Source: an uncultured Lachnospiraceae bacterium (lineage in GTDB: Bacteria > Bacillota > Clostridia > Lachnospirales > Lachnospiraceae). From it: a stretch of DNA of 64,000 nucleotides. The position numbers were made by a program, and so were the translations under genes. The notes beneath the pieces were generated by a model. It was not told the origin of the DNA. It ran no database searches and saw only the letters and a program-made list of their open reading frames with translations. This document shows, piece after piece, positions 27,469-35,100 of this stretch. Location: the NCBI GenBank assembly GCA_947631505.1, contig CANRLR010000002.1, forward strand, positions 124,001 to 188,000, given 5' to 3'. Numbering within the stretch: the first letter of the stretch is position 1; every line of letters starts with the position of its first letter.

Positions 27469-27527
27469 TAAGACCAAAGTGATGTTAAAGAAGACGGGAT
27501 TATTTACAGAGAAGGAGAGGAAGGACA

Positions 27528-27665
27528 ATGAAAAAACGGGGAAAAAGAGTTACACTTGTTTGGATAATGTCTATATTGTGCTTTCTACTCCACTCCGAAT
27601 ACGTAATCTTCTTTGGCACTTGTTTGGATAATGTCTATATTGTGCTGCTTGTCTTTCTGGTCTGA
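27528..27665 (+). CDS. Truncated 45-codon frame: original start of the hybrid kinase, now out of frame
   Basis: ATG 27528 has the best ribosome binding site in the region (GGAGAGGAAGG, 27514-27524) and begins a signal peptide (KKRGKRVTLVWIMSILCF). After residue 18 it runs into sequence between two copies of a 30-bp repeat and stops at TGA 27663-27665. Removing 64 bases (one repeat plus spacer) joins it in frame with the kinase at 27613. I read it as the displaced 5' end of that gene, not as a separate small gene. Confidence 0.6.
   Translation: MKKRGKRVTLVWIMSILCFLLHSEYVIFFGTCLDNVYIVLLVFLV
27553..27646 (+). repeat. 30-bp direct repeat pair at 64-bp offset, breaking a gene start
   Basis: The same 30 bases, starting CACTTGTTTGG, occur at 27553-27582 and 27617-27646, separated by 34 unrelated bases. 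The 64-bp offset is not a multiple of three, so the repeat shifts the signal-peptide frame. Recombination between the copies would remove 64 bp and restore one continuous reading frame. Confidence 0.9.
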
Positions 27666-30600
27666 CAGTATTGTGACAAATGCAGAAGAAACTATGAACC
27701 AAAAAGTGAAAGTCGGCTTTTTTAAGATGGATGGTTATCATGAAATGGATGATAACGGGAATCGAAGTGGATACGGCTATGAGCTTTTTGCGAGAGTATC
27801 CAAATATTGTAATATGAATTTTTCCTATGAGGGATACAATGATACATGGGAACAAATGATAGATATGCTGGAAAGCGGAGAGATAGAAATTTTATCATTT
27901 GCCAGAAAAACAGAGGAACGGGAAAAAAAGTTCTGTTTTTCAAAAAATTATCTGGGAACCAGCTATTCGATTCTTACGGCTAAAAAAGGAAATAAAAAGA
28001 TCAAAGCAGGGGATTATGATACCTATCGCGGCATGAAGGTTGGATTAGTGCGGAAAAGTGGACGTAATGATGGTTTTGCAGACTTTGCACAAAAACACAA
28101 ATTTAATTATAAACCGGTCTATTATAATTCAGATTATGAAGCAGCAGATGCGATGCAAAAGGGGGAAGTGGATACCATTGTCACCAATAATTTTCGCAAA
28201 TATAGCAATGAGGTACTTTTAGATAGTTTTGATGAAGTAAAGTTTTATGCAATGGCACGCAAGGGGAATGAAAAACTTCTGGAGCGGTTGGATGCTGCGA
28301 TAGGTGAAATGGATACGTATGAAAGTAACTGGCGTATTGAGCTGAATGATAAATATTCCCTTGAGGATACGGCGGTACTGCATTTAACAGATGAAGAAAA
28401 TGCTTTTATTAAACAGTGTCAGAAAGAAAACAAAGTGTTTAAGGTGATCTGTAATCCGGACCGGTATCCATATTCTTATTTTGAGGATGGAAAAGCGAAA
28501 GGAATCGTGCCGGATATTTTTTCCCAGATTATGACAAAAGCTGGTTTGAAATACGAGGTCGTTCAGACATCGACAAGAAAAGAATATCATGAGGCTATCG
28601 AATCCGGAGGTATTGATATCGTTATGGACCAGCAGATTGATGCCGGGAAAGCAGAAAATCTGGGATATTTACAGACGATACCATATCTTACGACCAGTTT
28701 ATGCCGGTTGCAGCACAAGGATCTTTCCGGAGAGGATATTAAGACGATAGCGGCAATACAGGCTTCAGAATACCAGATCGTAGCGGCAAAGGAGGATAAT
28801 CAGCGTTGTAAACTAAAGTATTATGATACTTATTGGGAATGCTTCGATGCCATCCGCAATAAGGAAGCAGATGCGACCTATCTTTTGCTTTATGTGGCAG
28901 AGACTTGTGTAGGAGAAGATGCAACAGATACTCTTACTTATACGACACTTACCGGAAGTGAATATGAGATGGGAGTAGGGATTGAGAAAAACCAAAATTA
29001 TGCACTTGCCTCGGTTTTGAGTAAATGTGTCTATCGGGTAAAACGAAATGATGTCCAGCCGATTGTTGACCAATACCTTTCGGACATCCGGCCTTCCATG
29101 ACGCCGGGCCGGTTTTTAGTAAAATACCCATGGGTAGCTATTGCTCTGGTTCTTTTTATTGTACTGGTAGTCGCATTTTTTGTCCGTTATGTGTTTAAGA
29201 CCCGGTCAGAAAAAATGTTAAAGACTAAAAATGCGGAGATGGCAAGACAGAAGAGTCTGATCGAAGAGCAGATGGCGGTTATTGACGGACTTGCCTCTGA
29301 ATATTTTGCCCTCTTTTTGCTGGATATGAATTCGGAAGATCTCCGGCTGTATCTTCATGCGGTAAATGAGCCGAAAAAGCTGAGGATTCCGATGACACTT
29401 TCATCTAATTATGGTATTGCAATGGGGCAATATATTGACCAATATGTAAAAGAGGAAGAAAGAGAGAATCTCAAGCAGCAGATTAAATTAGAACAGCTTG
29501 CAAAATCAATTCCGGAACGTGGGATTTATTCGGTCAATTATGAACGTCACACTGAGGGAAAAGTAGATCATTGTCAGATGAATTTTGCCAATGTAATGAA
29601 AAATAAGGATAAGTATATTGTCGTTCTCGGATTCCGTTATGTGAATAAGATTGTGGAGCGGGAACTGCATCAAAAACAGTTGTTGGAAGATGCTCTGGTT
29701 CGGGCAGAGCAGGCGAATCGTGCCAAGACAACCTTTTTATCCAATATGTCACATGATATTCGTACACCGATGAATGCGATTATTGGGTTTACTGCTTTGG
29801 CTACGACACATATCAATGATACAGACCGTGTGAAGGATTATCTGGGCAAGATTATGACATCGGGCAACCATTTGCTGTCATTGATTAATGATGTTCTGGA
29901 TATGAGCCGTATTGAGAGTGGAAGAATGAAGCTGGATGAATCCGAATGCAATCTTGCAGAGGTGATGCATGATCTCAAGAACATTATCCAGACCGATATT
30001 CGCTCCAAACAGCTGGAATTATTTATTGATACAGTGGATGTACTGGATGAAGATGTGTATTGTGACAGACTCAGGCTAAATCAGGTATTCCTGAATTTAT
30101 TAGGAAATGCGATGAAATTTACTCCTCCCGGTGGTACGATCAGTGTCCGCATTATCGAGAAAAGGGATGCACCGGATGGGTATGCTTCTTATGAATTCAG
30201 AATCAAGGATACGGGGATTGGTATGAGTCCGGGATTTTTGAAGAATATATTTGAACCATTTGAAAGGGAGCGGAACTCTACCGTCAGTAAAATCCCCGGA
30301 ACGGGACTTGGCATGCCAATTACTAAAAGTATTGTGGATATGATGGGAGGCACAATTTCGGTTACGAGTGAAAAGGGTAAGGGGACAGAGTTTGTTTTTA
30401 ATCTGCAGTTCCGTCTGCAGACTGCTGCGAAAAAACCGGAGAAGATTCCGGCACTCGAAGGAATGCGTGCCTTAGTCGTGGATGATGATTTTAATACTTG
30501 TGACAGTGTTACCAATATGCTGATACAGATCGGGATGCGGGCCGAGTGGACATTGTCCGGCAAGGAGGCGGTGCTTCGGACGAAGCAGGCGATTGAAAGA

Positions 30601-31269
30601 AATGACAGTTATTTTGTGTATATTCTTGACTGGCTCATACCGGATATGAACGGCGTAGAAGCTGCCCGCCGCATACGTCAGGAGGTAGGAGAAGAAACAC
30701 CGATTATTATATTGACGGCTTATGATTGGGCAGATATTGAAGATGAGGCGAAAGAGGCTGGTGTGACAGCATTTTGCAGCAAACCATTGTTTATGTCAGA
30801 GCTGCGGAAATGCCTGATTCAGTCCTGCTATCCAGAGGAGAAGGCAGAAGATGATTCGGAAGAAGAGATGAAACTTGTATTTAAGGGGCGGCGGATTCTT
30901 CTGGTAGAGGATAATGAGCTGAACCGCGAAATCGCAACAGAAGTATTAACAGAAGTGGGATTGCTTGTGGAAGAAGCCGAAGATGGGCAGATTGCCGTAG
31001 AATGCGTAAGTAACGCAGATCCCGGATATTATGATTTAGTTCTGATGGACATTCAGATGCCGGTTATGGATGGATATGAGGCAACCCGCGAGATCAGGAA
31101 GCTTCCGGATCCGGAACGGGCGAATGTACCGATTATTGCCATGACAGCGAATGCTTTTGAGGAGGATCGTAAATTGGCGCTGGAAAGCGGCATGAATGAG
31201 CATATGGCGAAACCAATTGATATATCCGTATTGATGGAATTGCTGCAGAAGTATATGGATCCTTCATAA
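27613..31269 (+). CDS. Hybrid sensor kinase: two SBP_bac_3 domains, HisKA, HATPase, two receivers
   Basis: A 1218-residue frame. Two periplasmic-binding-type domains (about 30-260 and 270-490, the second starting KVICNPDRYPYSYFEDGKAK) lie outside. One helix follows (about 505-525), then a PAS-like linker. The HisKA domain has the phospho-acceptor FLSNMSHDIRTPMNAI, and the ATPase domain has NLLGNAMKF, KDTGIGMS and GTGLGMPITK. Two receiver domains follow (ILDWLIPDMNG and LVLMDIQMPVMDG). There is no HPt, so a separate phosphotransfer protein is implied. The start is compromised: TTG 27613 or ATG 27631 have no good binding site, while the proper start at 27528 is out of frame. It may be off in this sequence. 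Confidence 0.85.
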   Translation: MALVWIMSILCCLSFWSDSIVTNAEETMNQKVKVGFFKMDGYHEMDDNGNRSGYGYELFARVSKYCNMNFSYEGYNDTWEQMIDMLESGEIEILSFARKTEEREKKFCFSKNYLGTSYSILTAKKGNKKIKAGDYDTYRGMKVGLVRKSGRNDGFADFAQKHKFNYKPVYYNSDYEAADAMQKGEVDTIVTNNFRKYSNEVLLDSFDEVKFYAMARKGNEKLLERLDAAIGEMDTYESNWRIELNDKYSLEDTAVLHLTDEENAFIKQCQKENKVFKVICNPDRYPYSYFEDGKAKGIVPDIFSQIMTKAGLKYEVVQTSTRKEYHEAIESGGIDIVMDQQIDAGKAENLGYLQTIPYLTTSLCRLQHKDLSGEDIKTIAAIQASEYQIVAAKEDNQRCKLKYYDTYWECFDAIRNKEADATYLLLYVAETCVGEDATDTLTYTTLTGSEYEMGVGIEKNQNYALASVLSKCVYRVKRNDVQPIVDQYLSDIRPSMTPGRFLVKYPWVAIALVLFIVLVVAFFVRYVFKTRSEKMLKTKNAEMARQKSLIEEQMAVIDGLASEYFALFLLDMNSEDLRLYLHAVNEPKKLRIPMTLSSNYGIAMGQYIDQYVKEEERENLKQQIKLEQLAKSIPERGIYSVNYERHTEGKVDHCQMNFANVMKNKDKYIVVLGFRYVNKIVERELHQKQLLEDALVRAEQANRAKTTFLSNMSHDIRTPMNAIIGFTALATTHINDTDRVKDYLGKIMTSGNHLLSLINDVLDMSRIESGRMKLDESECNLAEVMHDLKNIIQTDIRSKQLELFIDTVDVLDEDVYCDRLRLNQVFLNLLGNAMKFTPPGGTISVRIIEKRDAPDGYASYEFRIKDTGIGMSPGFLKNIFEPFERERNSTVSKIPGTGLGMPITKSIVDMMGGTISVTSEKGKGTEFVFNLQFRLQTAAKKPEKIPALEGMRALVVDDDFNTCDSVTNMLIQIGMRAEWTLSGKEAVLRTKQAIERNDSYFVYILDWLIPDMNGVEAARRIRQEVGEETPIIILTAYDWADIEDEAKEAGVTAFCSKPLFMSELRKCLIQSCYPEEKAEDDSEEEMKLVFKGRRILLVEDNELNREIATEVLTEVGLLVEEAEDGQIAVECVSNADPGYYDLVLMDIQMPVMDGYEATREIRKLPDPERANVPIIAMTANAFEEDRKLALESGMNEHMAKPIDISVLMELLQKYMDPS

Positions 31270-31333
31270 ATTGTATAGCCGGGCAGGCATCACAGTGAGA
31301 GTAAAAAAGAGATAGAATGAAAAGGAGCTGTCG

Positions 31334-31456
31334 CACTAAGAAAGTCCTAAAATGAAAAGAAGAAACTACAAATCGACTCGAAACGGGGTATTCGCATTGC
31401 GAATAATGTTTCTCGCTGATTTGTAGTTCCTTCTTTTTATATGACGTTTCTTATTG
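31334..31456. mobile_element. MITE-like 123-nt imperfect palindrome
   Basis: The arms 31334-31380 and about 31405-31456 are imperfect inverted repeats (cores AACTACAAATC and GATTTGTAGTT; outer parts CACTAAGAAA and TTTCTTATTG). A perfect inner dyad ATTCGC-ATT-GCGAAT lies at the centre. The flanking GGAGCTGTCGCAC (from 31324) resembles IS ends. It has no coding capacity, so it is either a miniature inverted-repeat element or a very strong hairpin ending the kinase transcript. Confidence 0.5.
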
Positions 31457-31505
31457 TATCAGCCACCTCAAAAACACAAAACCCAGACTTCGAAAAATCC
31501 AGATT

Positions 31506-31903
31506 TTAAATAAAAGTAACCATTAGACAGTGAATATGAGGATTCCATTTCAGATCTCTGCCAAAGGTATGGAGCACACAAATGAATCCGGGAGTAAATA
31601 ATTCAGATTTATTGTCTTTGTGGAACATGCGAAGGATAACACTGCGGACAGCAGAAAAGAGGCAGTTAAGAAGGGAACGATCTTGAAGAAATAGTGGACG
31701 GAGTTCTTTTGCAATGGTAAAAACGCAATGACGATGTTGAACGTCAATGACCTTAAAAGACATAGCAGTAGTTCTGTCGATGGAGTACTTATTACCACAA
31801 GTAGGGCAAAAACGGCTATGGCAGGGATAACGGTCTGACGAGGATGGAGTAAATATATCATTTCTTCGTAATGGTCATTAAAAATATTTTGCAGTATATT
31901 CAT
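31506..31903 (-). pseudogene. IS91-family transposase, internally deleted and truncated
   Basis: Minus-strand fragments match IS91/IS801-type Y2 transposases. The N-terminus starts at 31903 (MNILQNIFNDHYEEMIYLLH). A zinc-finger part follows in another frame (HSRFCPTCGNKYSIDRTTAM), then SFKVIDVQHRHCVFTIAKEL and FICVLHTFGRDLKWNPHIH. The section between PRQTV and HSRFC is deleted and the frame changes there. The gene ends shortly after the HIH metal-binding motif, so the catalytic tyrosines are gone. The element cannot move itself; it marks past rolling-circle transposition beside the surface cassette. The gap from 31457 to 31505 holds nothing else. Confidence 0.8.
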
Positions 31904-31977
31904 AAGACTATTATGAAGGAAAAAGGTAAAAAAAGAAACCCCTAATTCCCCTCATGAGTGAGAGGATAGGGGAGTTG

Positions 31978-31998
31978 AAGTGTCGAAGACACTTTTTT
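31978..31998 (+). terminator. Hairpin terminator, plus strand
   Basis: AAGTGTC-GAA-GACACTT with a run of six T residues. On the other strand a second hairpin (CCCCTA...TAGGGG, about 31939-31972) ends in a T-rich tract toward 31920. The region between the IS91 relic and the cassette is therefore insulated in both directions. Confidence 0.75.
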
Positions 31999-31999
31999 A

Positions 32000-32080
32000 T
32001 ATAGGAAAGTCCGGCATTTGCGGAGCGAAGTTTGCCTTTGGCAAACTTCAAGAGCGTCGGTCTATCACGACGCTTTTTTT
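32000..32080 (+). repeat. Dispersed terminator-bearing repeat, copy 1 (long form)
   Basis: It begins TATAGGAAAGTCCGGCATTT and ends in the hairpin GCGTCG/CGACGC followed by seven T residues. It matches 48890-48947 closely but has an extra internal hairpin (AAGTTTGCC-TTT-GGCAAACTT, 32028-32048). Both copies lie right after an intrinsic terminator and in the same orientation. Confidence 0.85.
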
Positions 32081-32097
32081 GCTTGTGAGGAAAATGG

Positions 32098-32607
32098 TCA
32101 TTCCCCCGCCACTGTGGTGGAAATCTGCGCCACGCCCTCGCTGTGGTATGTATCAGGCTCATAAGCAAGAACCCGGATTAACAGCTTGTCACCGGCAGAG
32201 AGTTTTTGGCTGCAGGGGATTTTTTTTACATACTCATCTGGGTAGAAAATCCCCGTTTTGGCAATCTGCTCCTCCTCTTTGTATACCTGTGCCATGAGCC
32301 AGACAGTATTGTCCTTCCGGTTGGCGACATGTAAGTACAGGCTGCCGTCATGGTAAAGGGGAGAGGTGTCGATGCCTACCACATAGCCATCCCTGACAGG
32401 AAGCTCCTCATAATGCCCTGCATGGCTCCCGGATGGATTCCCTTTCGCAGCGCCCTCTTCATGCTCTGGGGCATGGAAGGTGCGATAGCCTTCTGCATAA
32501 CGAAGATAGAAGTATCCTGCGAAAATGCAGAGAATCAGGAGCAGGCTTGTGGCAATTCCAATGATTTTCTTCTGCCGTCCGGTGGTCCGGCATTTCTTTT
32601 GTTTCAT
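32098..32607 (-). CDS. Membrane-anchored protein of the surface cassette (last gene)
   Basis: A 169-residue protein. A basic N-terminus and one helix (about 14-36, IIGIATSLLLILCIFAGYFY) anchor it with the C-terminus outside. A short linker precedes a beta-rich domain (about 75-169) with NRKDN, a KTGIFYPDEYVKKI strand pair and LSAGDKLLIRVLAY. The same layout (NRKxN, K(S/T)G, L(S)xG, terminal strands) occurs in the C-terminal domain of the preceding gene, so the two are probably homologous Ig-like modules. ATG 32607 is chosen because GGAGGTTACC precedes it. It is 19 bases after the upstream gene. The function is not recognised. Confidence 0.75.
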   Translation of the reverse strand: MKQKKCRTTGRQKKIIGIATSLLLILCIFAGYFYLRYAEGYRTFHAPEHEEGAAKGNPSGSHAGHYEELPVRDGYVVGIDTSPLYHDGSLYLHVANRKDNTVWLMAQVYKEEEQIAKTGIFYPDEYVKKIPCSQKLSAGDKLLIRVLAYEPDTYHSEGVAQISTTVAGE

Positions 32608-32626
32608 GGTAACCTCCACTACTATT

Positions 32627-34054
32627 TTATTTGATTTTTATTTGGATGGGAACGGTAGAATCGACCATTCCTTTTTCACCAGTATCCTTATGGTAAAAGG
32701 CAAAAGCAATTTGTGCGTCATAGCTGCCCTTGGAGAGCCGAATGCCCTTTGGCGGCTTCAGCGTCAGGGAAGTGATATGGTATCCTGTCGGGATGCGCCC
32801 TGACTTGTATACCTCTACCGGATTCCCGTGGCTGTCTGTCATGGTAATGACTGCCACAAAATCATAATTTGCCTTTCTGTTTGGGTTTTTAATGACATAT
32901 CGCTTATCCGACACGGTAAGGGTGTCGGCGTCTGCCTCAAGGATTTTTGGCACCTCATAGCTTGCCTTATTTTCGTTAGAACGTTTGCCGGTATTGTTTT
33001 CTGGGTTTGGCACGATGGAGTGGTCCTCCGGGATCGGCTCGTAATCCGGCGACGGCTTGGGCGGATTCAGGGCAAGTAAAAGTGTCAGCGCAAGCAGCGG
33101 AAGCAGCGGAAACAGCGGGAGCAGGGCAAAAAAGACGCCGCGGCTTTTTCCGTCTATGCTGCACCGTTCAATCAGTCCGTGGTTTTCCCCCGCAAACATT
33201 CCCGTGTTATATTTTGCCTGTATTTCAAAAACCGCTTCGCAGCAGTGGATTTCCCCTTCATTTATGCCGCAGAAGGAAGCCGCCATCCGGCAGTTTTTCC
33301 CTTTTACGATTCCGTCTGTGCGCAGATTTGCCACGGTCCCTTTCAGATAGCCGAAAAGCCCAAGTGCCGGCCTATCTTTTCCCTTCAGGACAAAACCGCG
33401 TATGGTATGCCCGTTTCCGTCAAACACCCCTTCAAAGGGATGGACTGCGTCGCATCCAATCGGCGTAAGTTCTCTGCCATGAAAATTAAGGTCGGCGGCA
33501 AGCTCGTACCATCCGCATGCGGCGCTTTGGCTGCCCCGGTTGATGCTGTCAATGATGTCTGTAAGCTCCTTTTCTGTGCGGATAAGCGTTCTGTTTTCCA
33601 TTTCTGCGGCTTGTTCTGGGAGTTCGTAATGCCAGTTTTCCGAAAGGAAGTCCATCTTTGCGGCATTTTCTTCTTCAAATATGCTCAAATCCCAGTCAAA
33701 GCGCTCCTGTAAAAGCGGGCAGTCAGCGTCTTTGACAGCAAGCCCCATTGCGCTGTCCCGGTAATCCTTCAGATGCTTTTCCTTCTTTTCCAGAAAAAAA
33801 CTTTTGTGGATGGTACCGCTGTTAAAGCTGCAGAAGCCATCCTTCTTCTTGCCGTCCCCATGCCGGTTTTGTTTCCACCGGCTGGTGCGGCTTCTTGTAA
33901 AGCAGTGGGAAACGGTTCCCCTGTTATCATAGATGAATCCGGCGTTTTCCCGTTTCCTTTTGTTAATCCGGACGGCTGCATAGCAGTTTTCAAGCCTGCC
34001 TTCGCTGCTGTTCAGCCAGGCAAAGCCGCCCTCCATCCGATTTCTTTTTCCCAT
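32627..34054 (-). CDS. GLUG-repeat protein with one membrane helix and Ig-like C-terminal domain
   Basis: A 475-residue protein without a signal peptide. Residues about 1-320 contain GLUG-type repeats (GGFAWLNSSEGRLENCYAAV; GVFDGNGHTIRGFVLKGK; GLFGYLKGTVANL; GMFAGENHGLIERC). A single helix follows (about 325-350, FALLPLFPLLPLLALTLLLAL). The exterior tail carries an Asn/Pro-rich linker and a beta domain homologous to the next gene's product. By the positive-inside rule the basic GLUG part would be cytosolic, which is odd because GLUG repeats usually occur in secreted proteins. ATG 34054 follows GAGGTG. The function is unknown. Confidence 0.75.
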   Translation of the reverse strand: MGKRNRMEGGFAWLNSSEGRLENCYAAVRINKRKRENAGFIYDNRGTVSHCFTRSRTSRWKQNRHGDGKKKDGFCSFNSGTIHKSFFLEKKEKHLKDYRDSAMGLAVKDADCPLLQERFDWDLSIFEEENAAKMDFLSENWHYELPEQAAEMENRTLIRTEKELTDIIDSINRGSQSAACGWYELAADLNFHGRELTPIGCDAVHPFEGVFDGNGHTIRGFVLKGKDRPALGLFGYLKGTVANLRTDGIVKGKNCRMAASFCGINEGEIHCCEAVFEIQAKYNTGMFAGENHGLIERCSIDGKSRGVFFALLPLFPLLPLLALTLLLALNPPKPSPDYEPIPEDHSIVPNPENNTGKRSNENKASYEVPKILEADADTLTVSDKRYVIKNPNRKANYDFVAVITMTDSHGNPVEVYKSGRIPTGYHITSLTLKPPKGIRLSKGSYDAQIAFAFYHKDTGEKGMVDSTVPIQIKIK

Positions 34055-34189
34055 GATGCACCTCGTTTTTTCGTTTTTAACTCCAGACGCTACGTTTTGC
34101 AGGACTGACCGGAGTTCGCACAGCCAATTGCGTTGGCATTGGCATTGACACCTGGACATCCGGCGCCCTCACTTTGCCTTCGCATAAAT

Positions 34190-34214
34190 ACAGGAAAGCC
34201 GGAGGCTTTCCTGT
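34190..34214. repeat. Strong hairpin between cassette genes
   Basis: An 11-bp perfect inverted repeat, ACAGGAAAGCC and GGCTTTCCTGT, with a three-base loop lies in the 210-base gap between the secreted-protein gene and the GLUG gene. It lacks a long T-run on the minus strand (TATTT only), so it is more likely an attenuator or RNA-stability element than a full terminator. The rest of the gap holds no gene I can support. Confidence 0.65.
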
Positions 34215-34264
34215 AACTGACCTTGGTGTTGTTATCCTGTTTAAGAAGTATGTAATAGGTTTTA

Positions 34265-35053
34265 TTACGGAGTAGCTGCTGTCGGTTCCTCGGTCAGGAG
34301 CGATACGGTAATCTTGCCGATTTTGGTCCATTTGGCAATGCCTGATGTCTTTACGGAATCAGCGATGCCGGCCGGCTTAAAGTATACATTTCCCACAGAC
34401 GGTGTTCCTGCTGCATCTGCGGCAACGGCATTGTCCTCTTTATCGGTGGCAGCCGTCTTCAGTGAGAGGTAGTTGTCACTTGTGTTCCATGTGGCTTTGA
34501 CGTCCTCGTCAGCTGCCTTTTCACTGGCGGCAAATGTGCCTGTTGTGTCTGCATAGTCTGTTTCGCCTGCATAAGCCATCTTGGCATATACAGAGGCATT
34601 CGAGTGGTTCGTAACGGTCACGCGGTTGATAGCGTTCTGCACATCGCCAAGCTCCTTGTCATTGGCATTGTCATACACCTGCCAGCCGGCGCCGTCTTTT
34701 GCCTTATGGGTTTCAGGATCCCAGCTGCTTTTCTCATACATGAAGGTCATGGCGCCCCATTCCACGTCTACGGAATAGACAGTGCCGTCCTTGGTAAAGC
34801 CCCATACATCAATGTCTGTGTCCGTATAGGCTTCATTCTTGTCATCTGTCGAAGGATCATCTTCCGCAGTCGGGTCAAGTTTCTCACGCTTGGTCGGGTC
34901 ATCTGCTTTTGCTGTCTTTCCGGTATCGTCGGTACCCGGACTGACCGTGTTTACTTCCGTGTTTGCGGCAAATGCACTTGGTGCGGCAGCTAACGAAAGA
35001 GCCATTGCCAGTGCACAGCCTGCATAAATTTTAGCTAATTTTTTCTTATACAT
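34265..35053 (-). CDS. Secreted protein with WGAMTF-type domain (cassette gene 2)
   Basis: A 262-residue exported protein. The signal peptide is about 1-29 (IYAGCALAMALSLAAAPSAFA, cleaved after AFA). An acidic low-complexity linker follows, then a beta-rich domain (about 78-258) containing YSVDVEWGAMTFMYE, a GAGWQVYDN segment, INRVTVTNHSNASVYAKM and KWTKIGKITVSLLTEEP. The same domain ends the upstream gene's product, and part is near-identical at DNA level, so this gene arose by duplication. There is no LPXTG signal or membrane helix. AAAGGAG precedes the ATG. The domain is familiar to me from uncharacterised Lachnospiraceae surface proteins, but I assign no function. Confidence 0.8.
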   Translation of the reverse strand: MYKKKLAKIYAGCALAMALSLAAAPSAFAANTEVNTVSPGTDDTGKTAKADDPTKREKLDPTAEDDPSTDDKNEAYTDTDIDVWGFTKDGTVYSVDVEWGAMTFMYEKSSWDPETHKAKDGAGWQVYDNANDKELGDVQNAINRVTVTNHSNASVYAKMAYAGETDYADTTGTFAASEKAADEDVKATWNTSDNYLSLKTAATDKEDNAVAADAAGTPSVGNVYFKPAGIADSVKTSGIAKWTKIGKITVSLLTEEPTAATP

Positions 35054-35100
35054 AGCGTTGTTCTCCTTTCTGTTGATTCAAAATGTCTTTGTGAAAATGC

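Noticed and set aside
27553..27646. CRISPR-like repeat-spacer unit (30-bp repeat, 34-bp spacer)
   Set aside because: Only two copies, inside a signal-peptide coding sequence, and no cas genes in the window.
33007..33712. Plus-strand frames of 97-177 codons opposite the GLUG gene
   Set aside because: High GC creates open antisense frames; the minus strand has domains, starts with binding sites and operon spacing, while these have none.
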